Source: Actinomycetota bacterium (GTDB lineage: Bacteria > Actinomycetota > Thermoleophilia > Gaiellales > Gaiellaceae). Taken from it: a stretch of 14,638 nt of DNA. The stretch is taken from NCBI GenBank assembly GCA_013812265.1, contig JACCTQ010000303.1, positions 1-14,638 on the forward strand, written 5' to 3'. Position 1 is the stretch's first letter, and each line of letters opens with the position of its first letter. A model generated the notes under the pieces. That model was not told the DNA's origin. It was given only the letters and a program-made list of their open reading frames with translations, and did not search any database. Of the stretch, positions 1 to 4,970 are shown piece after piece. Made by a program: the position numbers and the translations under genes.

Positions 1-4
1 CGCG

Positions 5-679
5 CTAGCCGGACGATCCGGTCTCGTCGTGGGCCGCACCGACCGGTTTCGACTCGGGTGACCCGCGCTGTCGGAGGTAGATCGTGAAGACGGCCATTGT
101 CCCTATGGCGAGAAACTCGGACTGCCAGTTCTGCATCGTCTTCTCCCAGAAATCCGGCCGGCCGAGGTACTGAGCCCATGAGACAGTCCGCTGCCGGTGC
201 TGTTGCTGGCTCGCGTTGTACTCGTTCCACGAGGCAACCGATTGCCCGAGCCACGACCCGAGGAAGATGACCAGCATGACGATGAGCAAGGAGTTCGAGA
301 AGAGGTGTGTCCTCCAACCCCCTGCCTTCGCCCAGGCGGGCGAGCGCGGTCCGGCGTGCGGCCCGACCTTCTGTCTCTCGTCCGACTCCAGGCCGGCGTC
401 CTCGGGAGGCTTCGACTCGTTCGAGCCTCGCTGAACCAGCCAGACCGTGGCCAGGATGAAGACCGTGAACTGGAGGTATTCGGACTGCCAGTTCTCGAGC
501 ACGGCCGATCCGAACTCCGACGACACGAGATAGCGGGCGTAGGAGATCCTCTGGGAGCCGTGCGCGATCTGTTCCTCGTCAAAGGCGCGATGGCCGGCAA
601 CCGACTGACCGAATACGGCGGCGAGGAAGATCGCGCCGCAGAAAAGCGAAAGACCGTTCTCCCGGACGAAGCGTCTCAT
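5..679 (-). CDS. DUF6766 family membrane protein
   Basis: The 224-residue product is recognisable as the DUF6766 family, whose function is unknown. It is an internal duplication. Unit 1 (about residues 1-92) and unit 2 (about 125-212) each carry a hydrophobic segment followed by GQSVA, a charged stretch, a YL motif, NWQSE, a second hydrophobic segment and a QRG(S/N)xESKP tail. That gives four probable membrane segments (about 9-26, 70-83, 129-147, 187-202) joined by a polar linker at about 92-125. The start ATG (677-679) is chosen because the family begins MRRFxRENxLS and because it overlaps the upstream peptide stop as TGATG, implying translational coupling. The frame stays open further upstream, but that extension has no family character. 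The stop is TAG at 5-7. Family assignment is confident; the cellular role is not known. Confidence 0.85.
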   Translation of the reverse strand: MRRFVRENGLSLFCGAIFLAAVFGQSVAGHRAFDEEQIAHGSQRISYARYLVSSEFGSAVLENWQSEYLQFTVFILATVWLVQRGSNESKPPEDAGLESDERQKVGPHAGPRSPAWAKAGGWRTHLFSNSLLIVMLVIFLGSWLGQSVASWNEYNASQQQHRQRTVSWAQYLGRPDFWEKTMQNWQSEFLAIGTMAVFTIYLRQRGSPESKPVGAAHDETGSSG

Positions 680-762
680 CAGTTGTGCGTAAGGCCGACG
701 ATCAGATAGAAGGCGATACCGGCGAACGTCAAGAGGAGATACGCGATGAACATAGCCCGCAT
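679..762 (-). CDS. 27-residue single-span membrane peptide, coupled to DUF6766 gene
   Basis: A short frame beginning MRAMFIAYLLL and ending IVGLTHN encodes one hydrophobic helix (about residues 4-23) with a positive N-terminal end. Its TGA (681-679) overlaps the ATG of the DUF6766 gene as TGATG, a typical coupling arrangement in which ribosomes terminate and restart. There is no Shine-Dalgarno, but a TACCGT hexamer lies 7 nt upstream of the ATG, consistent with a leaderless mRNA. A second in-frame ATG at 751-753 is an alternative start. The peptide could be a partner or assembly factor for the DUF6766 protein, or simply a translated leader. I recognise no characterised family. The product is supported by its hydrophobic composition and the precise stop/start overlap, not by homology that I can prove. 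Confidence 0.55.
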   Translation of the reverse strand: MRAMFIAYLLLTFAGIAFYLIVGLTHN

Positions 763-769
763 CGCGCCT

Positions 770-775
770 ACGGTA
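770..775 (-). promoter_or_regulatory. Candidate -10 hexamer for leaderless peptide/DUF6766 mRNA
   Basis: TACCGT on the minus strand fits the TANNNT -10 pattern and sits 7 nt before the ATG at 762-760. Transcription would then start at or within a base or two of the start codon. No good -35 is visible. The call rests on the same arrangement recurring at other starts in the window that lack a Shine-Dalgarno. Confidence 0.35.
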
Positions 776-826
776 GTCGGCTTCGCGGACGGACGCAGGA
801 TGCCCCGGTGGTTGAACGCACTGCGG

Positions 827-855
827 CAGACAAGTGCGTCGCGGCCCCCTATCAT
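827..855 (+). promoter_or_regulatory. Candidate promoter of the sigma factor gene
   Basis: TATCAT (850-855) matches the -10 consensus at five of six positions. CAGACA (827-832), 17 nt upstream, is a partial -35 (GACA core). Transcription would begin near 862, just ahead of the ribosome-binding site at 865-874. This is motif reading only. The site lies in the 120-bp divergent gap shared with the DUF6766 pair. Confidence 0.35.
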
Positions 856-882
856 GCGGAGGTCGAGGAAAGGACACACGGC

Positions 883-1932
883 GTGGCGGCGGTTGAGCTG
901 AGAGACGAGCTGAGGCAGCTTCTCGACGAGGGGGAAGAGCAGAGCTGTCTCAACCTGGCTCGGGTGTCTGAACGGGTCCGCGAGCTGGAGGTCGACGAGA
1001 CGGAGCTCGAGACCTTGTACGAGGAGATCGAGCGCCGCGGGATCGATCTCAGCGACGACTGCGGGCGGGATCGCGGGCCGAGTACGTACGCGAACGATGA
1101 GCTCTCCGGGATGACGACCGACGCGCTTCAGCTCTTCCTCAACGAAGCGGCGCGCCATCAACTGCTGACCGCTGTAGAGGAGATCGAGCTCGCCAAGCGC
1201 ATCGAGCGTGGCGACACGGCCGCGAAGGACAAGATGATCAACGCCAATCTTCGCCTCGTCGTCTCGATCGCGAAGAAGTACCAGGGTCACGGCGTGTGCC
1301 TGCTGGATTTGATCCAGGAGGGCACGATCGGATTGATACGGGCAGCGGAGAAGTTCGACTGGCGCCGTGGTTTCAAGTTCTCCACGTACGCCACCTGGTG
1401 GATCCGGCAGGCCGTTCAGCGAGGTGTTGCGAACAAGGCGCGCACCATCCGCATACCGGTGCATATCATCGAGCGCGAGCAGAAGATCGCCCGTGCCGAG
1501 CGTGAGCTGACGACGAAACTCGAGCGTGCGCCCACGGACGAGGAACTCTCCGAAGCGGCTCGGCTCCCAGTGAAGCAGGTGCGCGAGGTGCGCGCAGCCC
1601 CGCGCGCGGTCACCAGCCTTGACCGGCCCCTCGGCGCCGACAACGAAGGCACGATGGGCGACGTGATTGCCGACCAGAGGCCGGCACCCGACGCGGAGAT
1701 CGACGTCAGCCTCCGGGAGGAGACAGTGCGTGAAGCACTCTCGAACCTGTCGGAGCGGGAGCGCATGGTGATCATGCTCCGGTACAGCCTCGACGGGGAT
1801 GATCCCAAGTCGCTCGAAGAGATCGGCCGGCAGCTCGGGCTGACGCGAGAGCGCGTCCGGCAAATCGAGGCCCAGGCGCTAAATCGGCTCGCGACGATGC
1901 GCGAGGTCGAGGCGCTCCACGACGCCGCGTAG
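883..1932 (+). CDS. RpoD-like sigma-70 family RNA polymerase sigma factor
   Basis: The 349-residue primary-type (group 1/2) sigma factor directs RNA polymerase to promoters. About residues 4-60 resemble a short region 1.1 (acidic, helix-rich). Region 1.2 spans about 79-110. Region 2 (about 120-182) carries the near-invariant NLRLVVSIAKKY, DLIQEG, EKFDWRRGFKFSTYATWWIRQA series for core binding, DNA melting and -10 recognition. Region 3 covers about 187-240. Region 4 (about 285-338) ends in LGLTRERVRQIEAQAL, the -35-reading helix-turn-helix. The start is GTG at 883 because GAGGAAAGGA (865-874) ends 8 nt before it, and the frame upstream looks non-coding. Residue 139 is a cysteine (GVCLLDLIQEG). 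Whether this is the housekeeping factor or a paralogue cannot be told from one window, so I give no gene symbol. Confidence 0.93.
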   Translation: MAAVELRDELRQLLDEGEEQSCLNLARVSERVRELEVDETELETLYEEIERRGIDLSDDCGRDRGPSTYANDELSGMTTDALQLFLNEAARHQLLTAVEEIELAKRIERGDTAAKDKMINANLRLVVSIAKKYQGHGVCLLDLIQEGTIGLIRAAEKFDWRRGFKFSTYATWWIRQAVQRGVANKARTIRIPVHIIEREQKIARAERELTTKLERAPTDEELSEAARLPVKQVREVRAAPRAVTSLDRPLGADNEGTMGDVIADQRPAPDAEIDVSLREETVREALSNLSERERMVIMLRYSLDGDDPKSLEEIGRQLGLTRERVRQIEAQALNRLATMREVEALHDAA

Positions 1933-2033
1933 ACGGGCTGACATGGACGCGCCTGCGCCCTCGGACGTGCGTCCAGGAAGCGTGCGCTCATTGGCTTCGG
2001 CGGAGTTCCCTAGCACCCTTGCCACATTCCGGG

Positions 2034-2065
2034 TTGACCTGGGCCCCGGAAATGACGCATACTCT
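2034..2065 (+). promoter_or_regulatory. Promoter for candidate small RNA
   Basis: TTGACC (2034-2039) matches the -35 consensus at five of six positions. CATACT (2058-2063) lies 18 nt downstream, and the overlapping TACTCT (2060-2065) fits the TANNNT pattern. Initiation would fall at about 2070-2072, exactly where the first strand of the RNA's closing helix begins. No open reading frame with coding character starts behind it, so the promoter points to an RNA product. It lies downstream of the sigma factor stop and faces the end of rex. Confidence 0.5.
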
Positions 2066-2071
2066 CCGTAC

Positions 2072-2192
2072 GGCGGGTCCGTGCTCACCCGGCGATGGAT
2101 TCAACCCCGTCTGTCGCCGAGCGTATGAGCATGGTTCAATCGGAGGGGATGTTCGTCCTCGGAGCTTCCCCTCCGGCCCGCCTACTCTTTTT
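2072..2192 (+). ncRNA. Candidate structured small RNA, about 121 nt, family unknown
   Basis: The segment folds almost completely by eye. Closing helix P1 is 2072-2077 with 2177-2182 (GGCGGG/CCCGCC; GTA/TAC flanks at 2068-2070 and 2183-2185 could extend it). P2a is 2079-2086 with 2127-2134, eight pairs including one G-U. P2b is 2090-2100 with 2109-2119, eleven pairs including G-U, capped by the loop TCAACCCC. P3 is 2141-2149 with 2167-2175, nine perfect pairs. P1 is followed by TACTCTTTTT, which looks like an intrinsic terminator tail. The predicted start point coincides with the 5' base of P1. I find no signature of SRP RNA, RNase P RNA, tmRNA, 5S rRNA, tRNA or a riboswitch I know. The C-rich loop is only loosely reminiscent of the actinobacterial 6C RNA, and the hexa-C loops are absent. 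Confidence 0.5.
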
Positions 2193-2213
2193 GGGCCTGG
2201 CCGTGGCTCCCCC

Positions 2214-2241
2214 GGCGGGCGGAGCCCGGCTCTGCCCCGCC
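2214..2241. repeat. GC-rich 12-bp hairpin with one bulge
   Basis: Positions 2214-2225 pair with 2229-2241: GGCGGG with CCCGCC and CGGAGC with GCTCTG (one G-T pair), a bulged C at 2235 and a three-base loop CCG. No T-run follows on either strand, so it is not a canonical intrinsic terminator. It may act as a bidirectional transcription barrier between the converging sigma factor and rex transcripts. Its core closely resembles a hairpin at 3503-3526. Confidence 0.5.
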
Positions 2242-2245
2242 CTGG

Positions 2246-2326
2246 GTCGCTGAGCGGATCCCAGAGCCGTAGGACTGAGGCCGTTGCACGATGCACTGTC
2301 CCCTCCGGCCCCGCACGCTCAGCGAC
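2246..2326. repeat. Long-range inverted repeat, 11 bp arms
   Basis: GTCGCTGAGCG (2246-2256) is the exact reverse complement of 2316-2326. It encloses 59 nt that themselves contain a GGCCG/CGGCC helix (2279-2283 with 2306-2310) and a TGCA-CGA-TGCA tip (2285-2295). Two more pairs at 2244-2245 with 2328-2329 extend it past a bulge. It begins 23 bp beyond the rex stop, so it may form the 3' end of the rex mRNA or a second RNA domain on the plus strand. Confidence 0.45.
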
Positions 2327-2348
2327 GCCCCTAAAGAGCGAATGGCGG

Positions 2349-2969
2349 CTAGGTCAGGTGGAAGTAGAGCGCGTACAGCAGCTCGACGGCCGGGTTGGAC
2401 GTATGGACAGCGACGTCCTGCGGGACGTCCAACAGAGCTTCTGAGTAGTTGAAGAGGATGCGCACGCCCGCATCGACGAGATCCGTGGCGGCCACTTGAG
2501 CGCTCGCCGCCGGTACGGCAAGGACGCCCACGATGATGTTCTTCTCGCGGACGGCCGCGTTCAGCTGCGAGTAATCGCTGACGGGCATGTTTCCGACGGT
2601 GCGGCCGACCTTGTCCGGATCGGTATCGAAGACGGCTGCGATGTTGATGCCGTGCTCGGCGAAGATGGGCGAGCTCGCGATGGCCTCGCCCAGGCGGCCG
2701 GCACCGACGAGGGCGATGTTGTGCTGACCTTGCGTGCGCAATATTCGCCGGATCTCCCCCAGCAGGCTGTCGATGTTGTAGCCCACTCCGCGCTTCCCGA
2801 ACTTTCCGAAACCCGAGAGGTCGCGCCTGATCTGTGTGGCGTTTACATTCGTGTAGTCGGAAATCTCCTGCGAGGAGATGCGCTCCTTCCCCATCTTCCT
2901 CGCTTGGGTCAGTACCTGGAGGTACCGGCTCAGGCGCGCAGCGACCCCCACGGTAAGACGATCCGCCAC
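2349..2969 (-). CDS. rex: Redox-sensing transcriptional repressor Rex
   Basis: The 206-residue, full-length Rex protein senses the NADH/NAD+ ratio and represses respiratory and fermentative genes when NADH is low. The N-terminal winged helix spans about residues 10-75 and contains the family signature SSQEI...NATQIRRDLSGFGKFGKRGVGY. A Rossmann domain follows, with the dinucleotide loop VGAGRLGEA (88-96) and the acidic FDTDPDK segment at 114-120. The C-terminal swapped helix (VELLYALYF) closes the dimer. The start is GTG (2969-2967), supported by AAGGAG five bases upstream. An imperfect TTGTGA...TTACAA palindrome lies just upstream of the ribosome-binding site, consistent with the autoregulation usual for rex. 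The gene converges on the sigma factor gene, and no respiratory target is adjacent in this window. Confidence 0.95.
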   Translation of the reverse strand: MADRLTVGVAARLSRYLQVLTQARKMGKERISSQEISDYTNVNATQIRRDLSGFGKFGKRGVGYNIDSLLGEIRRILRTQGQHNIALVGAGRLGEAIASSPIFAEHGINIAAVFDTDPDKVGRTVGNMPVSDYSQLNAAVREKNIIVGVLAVPAASAQVAATDLVDAGVRILFNYSEALLDVPQDVAVHTSNPAVELLYALYFHLT

Positions 2970-2990
2970 CCCTGCTCCTTGATCAGACGT

Positions 2991-3006
2991 TTGTAACAGC
3001 TCACAA
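2991..3006 (-). promoter_or_regulatory. Candidate Rex operator upstream of rex
   Basis: On the minus strand this reads TTGTGAGCTGTTACAA. One half matches the Rex consensus half-site TTGTGA; the other half is TTACAA rather than TTCACAA, and the spacing is two bases shorter than the usual 18-bp operator. It sits 22-37 bp before the rex start codon, overlapping a CACAA-CCA-TTGTG inverted repeat (3002-3014) and a weak -10-like CACAAT. Position favours it; the spacing counts against it. Confidence 0.35.
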
Positions 3007-3126
3007 CCATTGTGCCATTCCCCATTGCGCCTTGCGGCGCGTGGTTACAAGCGTCCGCGAAGCTGACCACTTTGCAACATCAGGGAAATCCCCGGAACGC
3101 AGGGTTTGGGAACCAGCAACAGGCTG

Positions 3127-3387
3127 TTACGGGGTCTTCGCCCCTGGCGGCTGAGTCGCGACCTTACGACGAAATGCGTCCTCGTGCACGTAGTAAGTGA
3201 AAGCTCGCTCACCGTCGACCTCGACAACGGGAAGCCACTCGCGATACCGAGCCTCGAGCTCCGGATCGTCAGTTATGTCGATCTCCGTGAGCGAGAAGCC
3301 GAGCTCGGCCCGAAGCCCACCAACGACCCGGCGAGCTCGCTCACAGAGGTGACATCCAGAGGCGTGGTAAAGGACGACCTCCGTCAC
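3127..3387 (-). CDS. Glutaredoxin-like thiol-disulfide protein (DUF836 type)
   Basis: The 86-residue product has a compact thioredoxin fold. An initial beta strand (TEVVLYH) is followed by the redox motif C12-H-L-C15 at the helix N-terminus, a second strand (TEIDITDD) and the cis-proline segment WLPVVEVDG (P53). This pattern is typical of small DUF836/glutaredoxin-like proteins, which probably exchange thiols or disulfides in the cytoplasm; the partner is unknown. The start GTG (3387-3385) gives the normal family length. The frame is open to an ATG at 3576, but the extra 63 residues are Ala/Pro/Ser-rich and lie over strong hairpins, so I read that stretch as leader. The putative Shine-Dalgarno (GGGTGAG) is weak, very close to the start, and inside a predicted hairpin. 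The gene sits between glutamate dehydrogenase and rex, in the same direction. Confidence 0.8.
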   Translation of the reverse strand: MTEVVLYHASGCHLCERARRVVGGLRAELGFSLTEIDITDDPELEARYREWLPVVEVDGERAFTYYVHEDAFRRKVATQPPGAKTP

Positions 3388-3573
3388 CGACTCACCCGCT
3401 TGGAGTTGGGCGAGCGAATAGCTGGCGGAGGCGGCCTTTGTCCACCGGGAGGCCCAACTGGCCGCCTCCACTTGCTCCATCTTGGGACGGCGCGCATTCG
3501 CCGGCGGAGCCGGGCTTTGCCCGGCGGGAGCCTTGCTGCGAGCCGCCTTGCCGAGCCAGGGAAGTAGGGGGCT
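3388..3573 (-). promoter_or_regulatory. Hairpin-rich leader of the glutaredoxin-like gene
   Basis: In transcription order the segment contains three hairpins. First is GCCGGGC/GCCCGGC with a three-base loop (3525-3509), overlapping an alternative CGCCGG/CCGGCG pairing (3499-3504 with 3521-3526). Second is a perfect 10-bp helix, 3469-3460 with 3436-3427. Third is CTCGCCC/GGGTGAG (3414-3408 with 3397-3391). The last ends three bases before the GTG start and buries the only Shine-Dalgarno-like sequence. Its central pair is G-U on the minus strand but would be A-C on the plus strand, which favours minus-strand function. I do not recognise a named riboswitch. Confidence 0.4.
3503..3526. repeat. 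Second copy of GC-rich hairpin core
   Basis: GGCGGAGCCGGGCTTTGCCC and the next four bases match 2218-2241 at 20 of 24 positions. The 3509-3515 and 3519-3525 arms are perfectly complementary. Two copies in intergenic DNA within 1.3 kb hint at a dispersed palindromic element in this genome, but two copies of a short GC palindrome are weak evidence. Confidence 0.35.
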
Positions 3574-3600
3574 CATGGGGGGAACATGGTTTCCCCCATG
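3574..3600 (-). terminator. Hairpin immediately after the glutamate dehydrogenase stop
   Basis: CATGGGGG pairs with CCCCCATG, with AA/TT inside and one bulged C, around a loop of about six bases. It starts four bases after the TGA of the upstream gene. The minus strand has no T-run after it, while the plus strand is followed by TTTTC, so as a terminator it would work better in the plus direction or bidirectionally. It more likely limits or stabilises the 3' end of the glutamate dehydrogenase mRNA. Confidence 0.45.
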
Positions 3601-3603
3601 TTT

Positions 3604-4878
3604 TCAGGGGTAGAGACCGCGCGTCGTCGTCGCCTCGGCCACGCGCTGTACCGCGAGGCCATAGGCAGCCATGCGCATGCTGATCGAGCGATGCTCGGAC
3701 AGCTCCCACGTCTGCGTGAACGCCCGCGTGACGATGTCGTTCAGCTTGGCGTTGACCTCGTCTTCCTTCCAGAAGTATTCCTGCAGTCCCTGGACCCATT
3801 CGAAATAGGACACGACCACACCACCGGCATTCGCGAGGATGTCGGGCAGAATCAAGACGCCGCGTTCCTCGAGAATCTCATCGGCGGCCGGCGTGAGCGG
3901 GCCATTTGCTCCCTCGCAGATGATCCTGGCCTTCATCTTGTCGGCGTTCTCGCCTGTCACCACCTGCTCGAGAGCGCACGGGGCCAACACTTCGCAGTCG
4001 ACGAGCAGCAGCTCCTCGTTGGTGATGGAATCGGCACCGCGGAAGCCCTGCAGCGCCCCGGTCTCCTGCTTATGCGCGGTCGCCGCAGCGATGTCGATAC
4101 CGCTGGAGTTGTGCAGGCCGCCCGACGAGTCCGAGACCGCCACGACGCTGGCCCCGTTCTGGGTCAGGAACCTCGCGAGGTAGCTACCGACGTTGCCGAA
4201 CCCCTGCACGGCCACGGTGAGGCCGTCGAAGCCTCGCTGCTGCTGCCTCAACGCCTCACGGAGGCAGTAGAGCGCACCGCGGGCCGTGGCCTCTTCGCGA
4301 CCGAGGGAGCCGCCGATAGTTATCGGCTTGCCGGTGACGACTCCCAGTACCGAGTGGCCCTTGTTCATCGAATAGGTATCGAAGATCCATGCCATCACGT
4401 TCGCGTCAGTGCCGACGTCCGGCGCGGGGATGTCTCGCTCGGGACCGATCTCGTTGATGATCTCGCTCGTGTAGCGACGCGTCATGCGCTCGAGCTCGTC
4501 GCGCGAGAGTTCCTTGGGGTTGCAGACGATGCCGCCTTTGGCGCCGCCGAAAGGAATCCCCATCAGCGCGCACTTCCATGTCATCCACATCGCAAGGGCC
4601 TTGACCTCGTCGAGCGTGACGTCCGGGTGGTAGCGGATACCACCCTTTGACGGACCGCGGGCGATGTTGTGCGTGACCCGGAACCCGTGGAAGACACTCA
4701 CCGAGCCGTTGTCACGGCGAGTCGGAACCGACACTTCGACTGCTTTCTTGCATTGCCCGAGGACGTTGACGAGATTGGCATCGAGGTTGAAGACGTCCGC
4801 CACCTGGGCGAGCTGCTCCCGCGCCACCTCGAACGGGTTCTCGCGAAGATGCGAAACAGGGGCTGCAAGGGTGCTCAC
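3604..4878 (-). CDS. gdhA: Glutamate dehydrogenase (Glu/Leu/Phe/Val dehydrogenase family)
   Basis: The 424-residue product matches the usual length of hexameric NAD(P)-dependent glutamate dehydrogenases, which interconvert glutamate with 2-oxoglutarate and ammonium. The substrate domain carries GPSKGGIRYHP (75-85) and PFGGAKGG (109-116), whose K114 is the expected catalytic lysine. GTDANVMAW follows at 156-164. The cofactor domain has GFGNVG (226-231), and the protein closes with DILANAGGVVVSYFEWVQ. The acidic/serine residues after the second strand (VSDSSGG) may allow NAD+ use, but cofactor choice cannot be fixed by eye. The start is GTG (4878-4876), supported by AAGGAG six bases upstream and a TATACT -10. 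It is downstream of the subtilase with its own promoter, and its product links nitrogen metabolism to NAD(P)H, in keeping with the nearby rex. A leucine dehydrogenase is less likely given the sequence pattern. Confidence 0.93.
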   Translation of the reverse strand: MSTLAAPVSHLRENPFEVAREQLAQVADVFNLDANLVNVLGQCKKAVEVSVPTRRDNGSVSVFHGFRVTHNIARGPSKGGIRYHPDVTLDEVKALAMWMTWKCALMGIPFGGAKGGIVCNPKELSRDELERMTRRYTSEIINEIGPERDIPAPDVGTDANVMAWIFDTYSMNKGHSVLGVVTGKPITIGGSLGREEATARGALYCLREALRQQQRGFDGLTVAVQGFGNVGSYLARFLTQNGASVVAVSDSSGGLHNSSGIDIAAATAHKQETGALQGFRGADSITNEELLLVDCEVLAPCALEQVVTGENADKMKARIICEGANGPLTPAADEILEERGVLILPDILANAGGVVVSYFEWVQGLQEYFWKEDEVNAKLNDIVTRAFTQTWELSEHRSISMRMAAYGLAVQRVAEATTTRGLYP

Positions 4879-4912
4879 GCTACGCTCCTTTTTTCCTGGA
4901 AATGGCGGCCTG

Positions 4913-4918
4913 AGTATA
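4913..4918 (-). promoter_or_regulatory. -10 element of glutamate dehydrogenase promoter
   Basis: The minus strand reads TATACT, five of six matches to the -10 consensus, in the 92-bp gap after the subtilase stop. Initiation near 4906 would give a leader of about 28 nt with AAGGAG. The -35 region is poor (TTTCAC at a 21-nt spacing is the nearest). The site indicates that gdhA is transcribed independently of the subtilase. Confidence 0.45.
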
Positions 4919-4970
4919 CGTCCGTACGATGTCTATCCGGTGAAAGCGAGAGGCAAACGCCGGCTTCGGG

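Larger units (their letters stand above)
1933..2348. other. Convergent intergenic region between sigma factor and rex
   Basis: This 416-bp gap separates two converging gene ends. It holds the small-RNA promoter and RNA candidate (2034-2192), a 12-pair hairpin (2214-2241) and an 84-nt arm closed by an 11-bp perfect inverted repeat (2246-2326). The first 100 bp show nothing I can name. Open frames cross the gap in several phases, but their translations are low-complexity Pro/Gly/Ser/Arg text typical of non-coding GC-rich DNA. Confidence 0.7.

Noticed and set aside
680..877. 66-residue N-terminal extension of the DUF6766 protein
   Set aside because: The Arg/Pro-rich translation is unlike the family, whose members begin at MRRF; the short membrane peptide in another frame explains the same DNA better.
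685..882. N-terminal extension of the sigma factor to an ATG at 685
   Set aside because: It would overlap the DUF6766 leader peptide on the other strand, has no sigma-factor character, and a strong ribosome-binding site (865-874) marks the GTG at 883.
763..1863. Long open frame antisense to the sigma factor
   Set aside because: It mirrors the sigma gene's codon structure and has no recognisable domain; only its last 27 codons (679-762) look real.
2090..2145. tRNA or tmRNA suggested by TTCAA-type strings near 2099 and 2135
   Set aside because: No acceptor stem, anticodon arm or CCA-compatible end can be built; the strings fall in a hairpin loop and a linker of the small-RNA candidate.
2072..2192. 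Identification of the small RNA as SRP RNA, 5S rRNA, 6S RNA or 6C RNA
   Set aside because: The SRP GGAA-loop motif, 5S conserved loops, the 6S length and central bubble, and the hexa-C loops of 6C RNA are all absent.
1943..2444. Open frames of 60-140 codons on both strands across the sigma-rex gap
   Set aside because: Low-complexity Pro/Gly/Ser/Arg translations, no ribosome-binding sites, and they cross strong hairpins and the rex 3' end.
3388..3576. 63-residue N-terminal extension of the glutaredoxin-like protein
   Set aside because: No family similarity, Ala/Pro/Ser-rich, no ribosome-binding site at 3576, and the DNA is dominated by perfect inverted repeats.
3586..4650. 354-codon open frame antisense to glutamate dehydrogenase
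   Set aside because: Complementary-frame artefact of a GC-rich, strongly coding gene; no domain or start signal.
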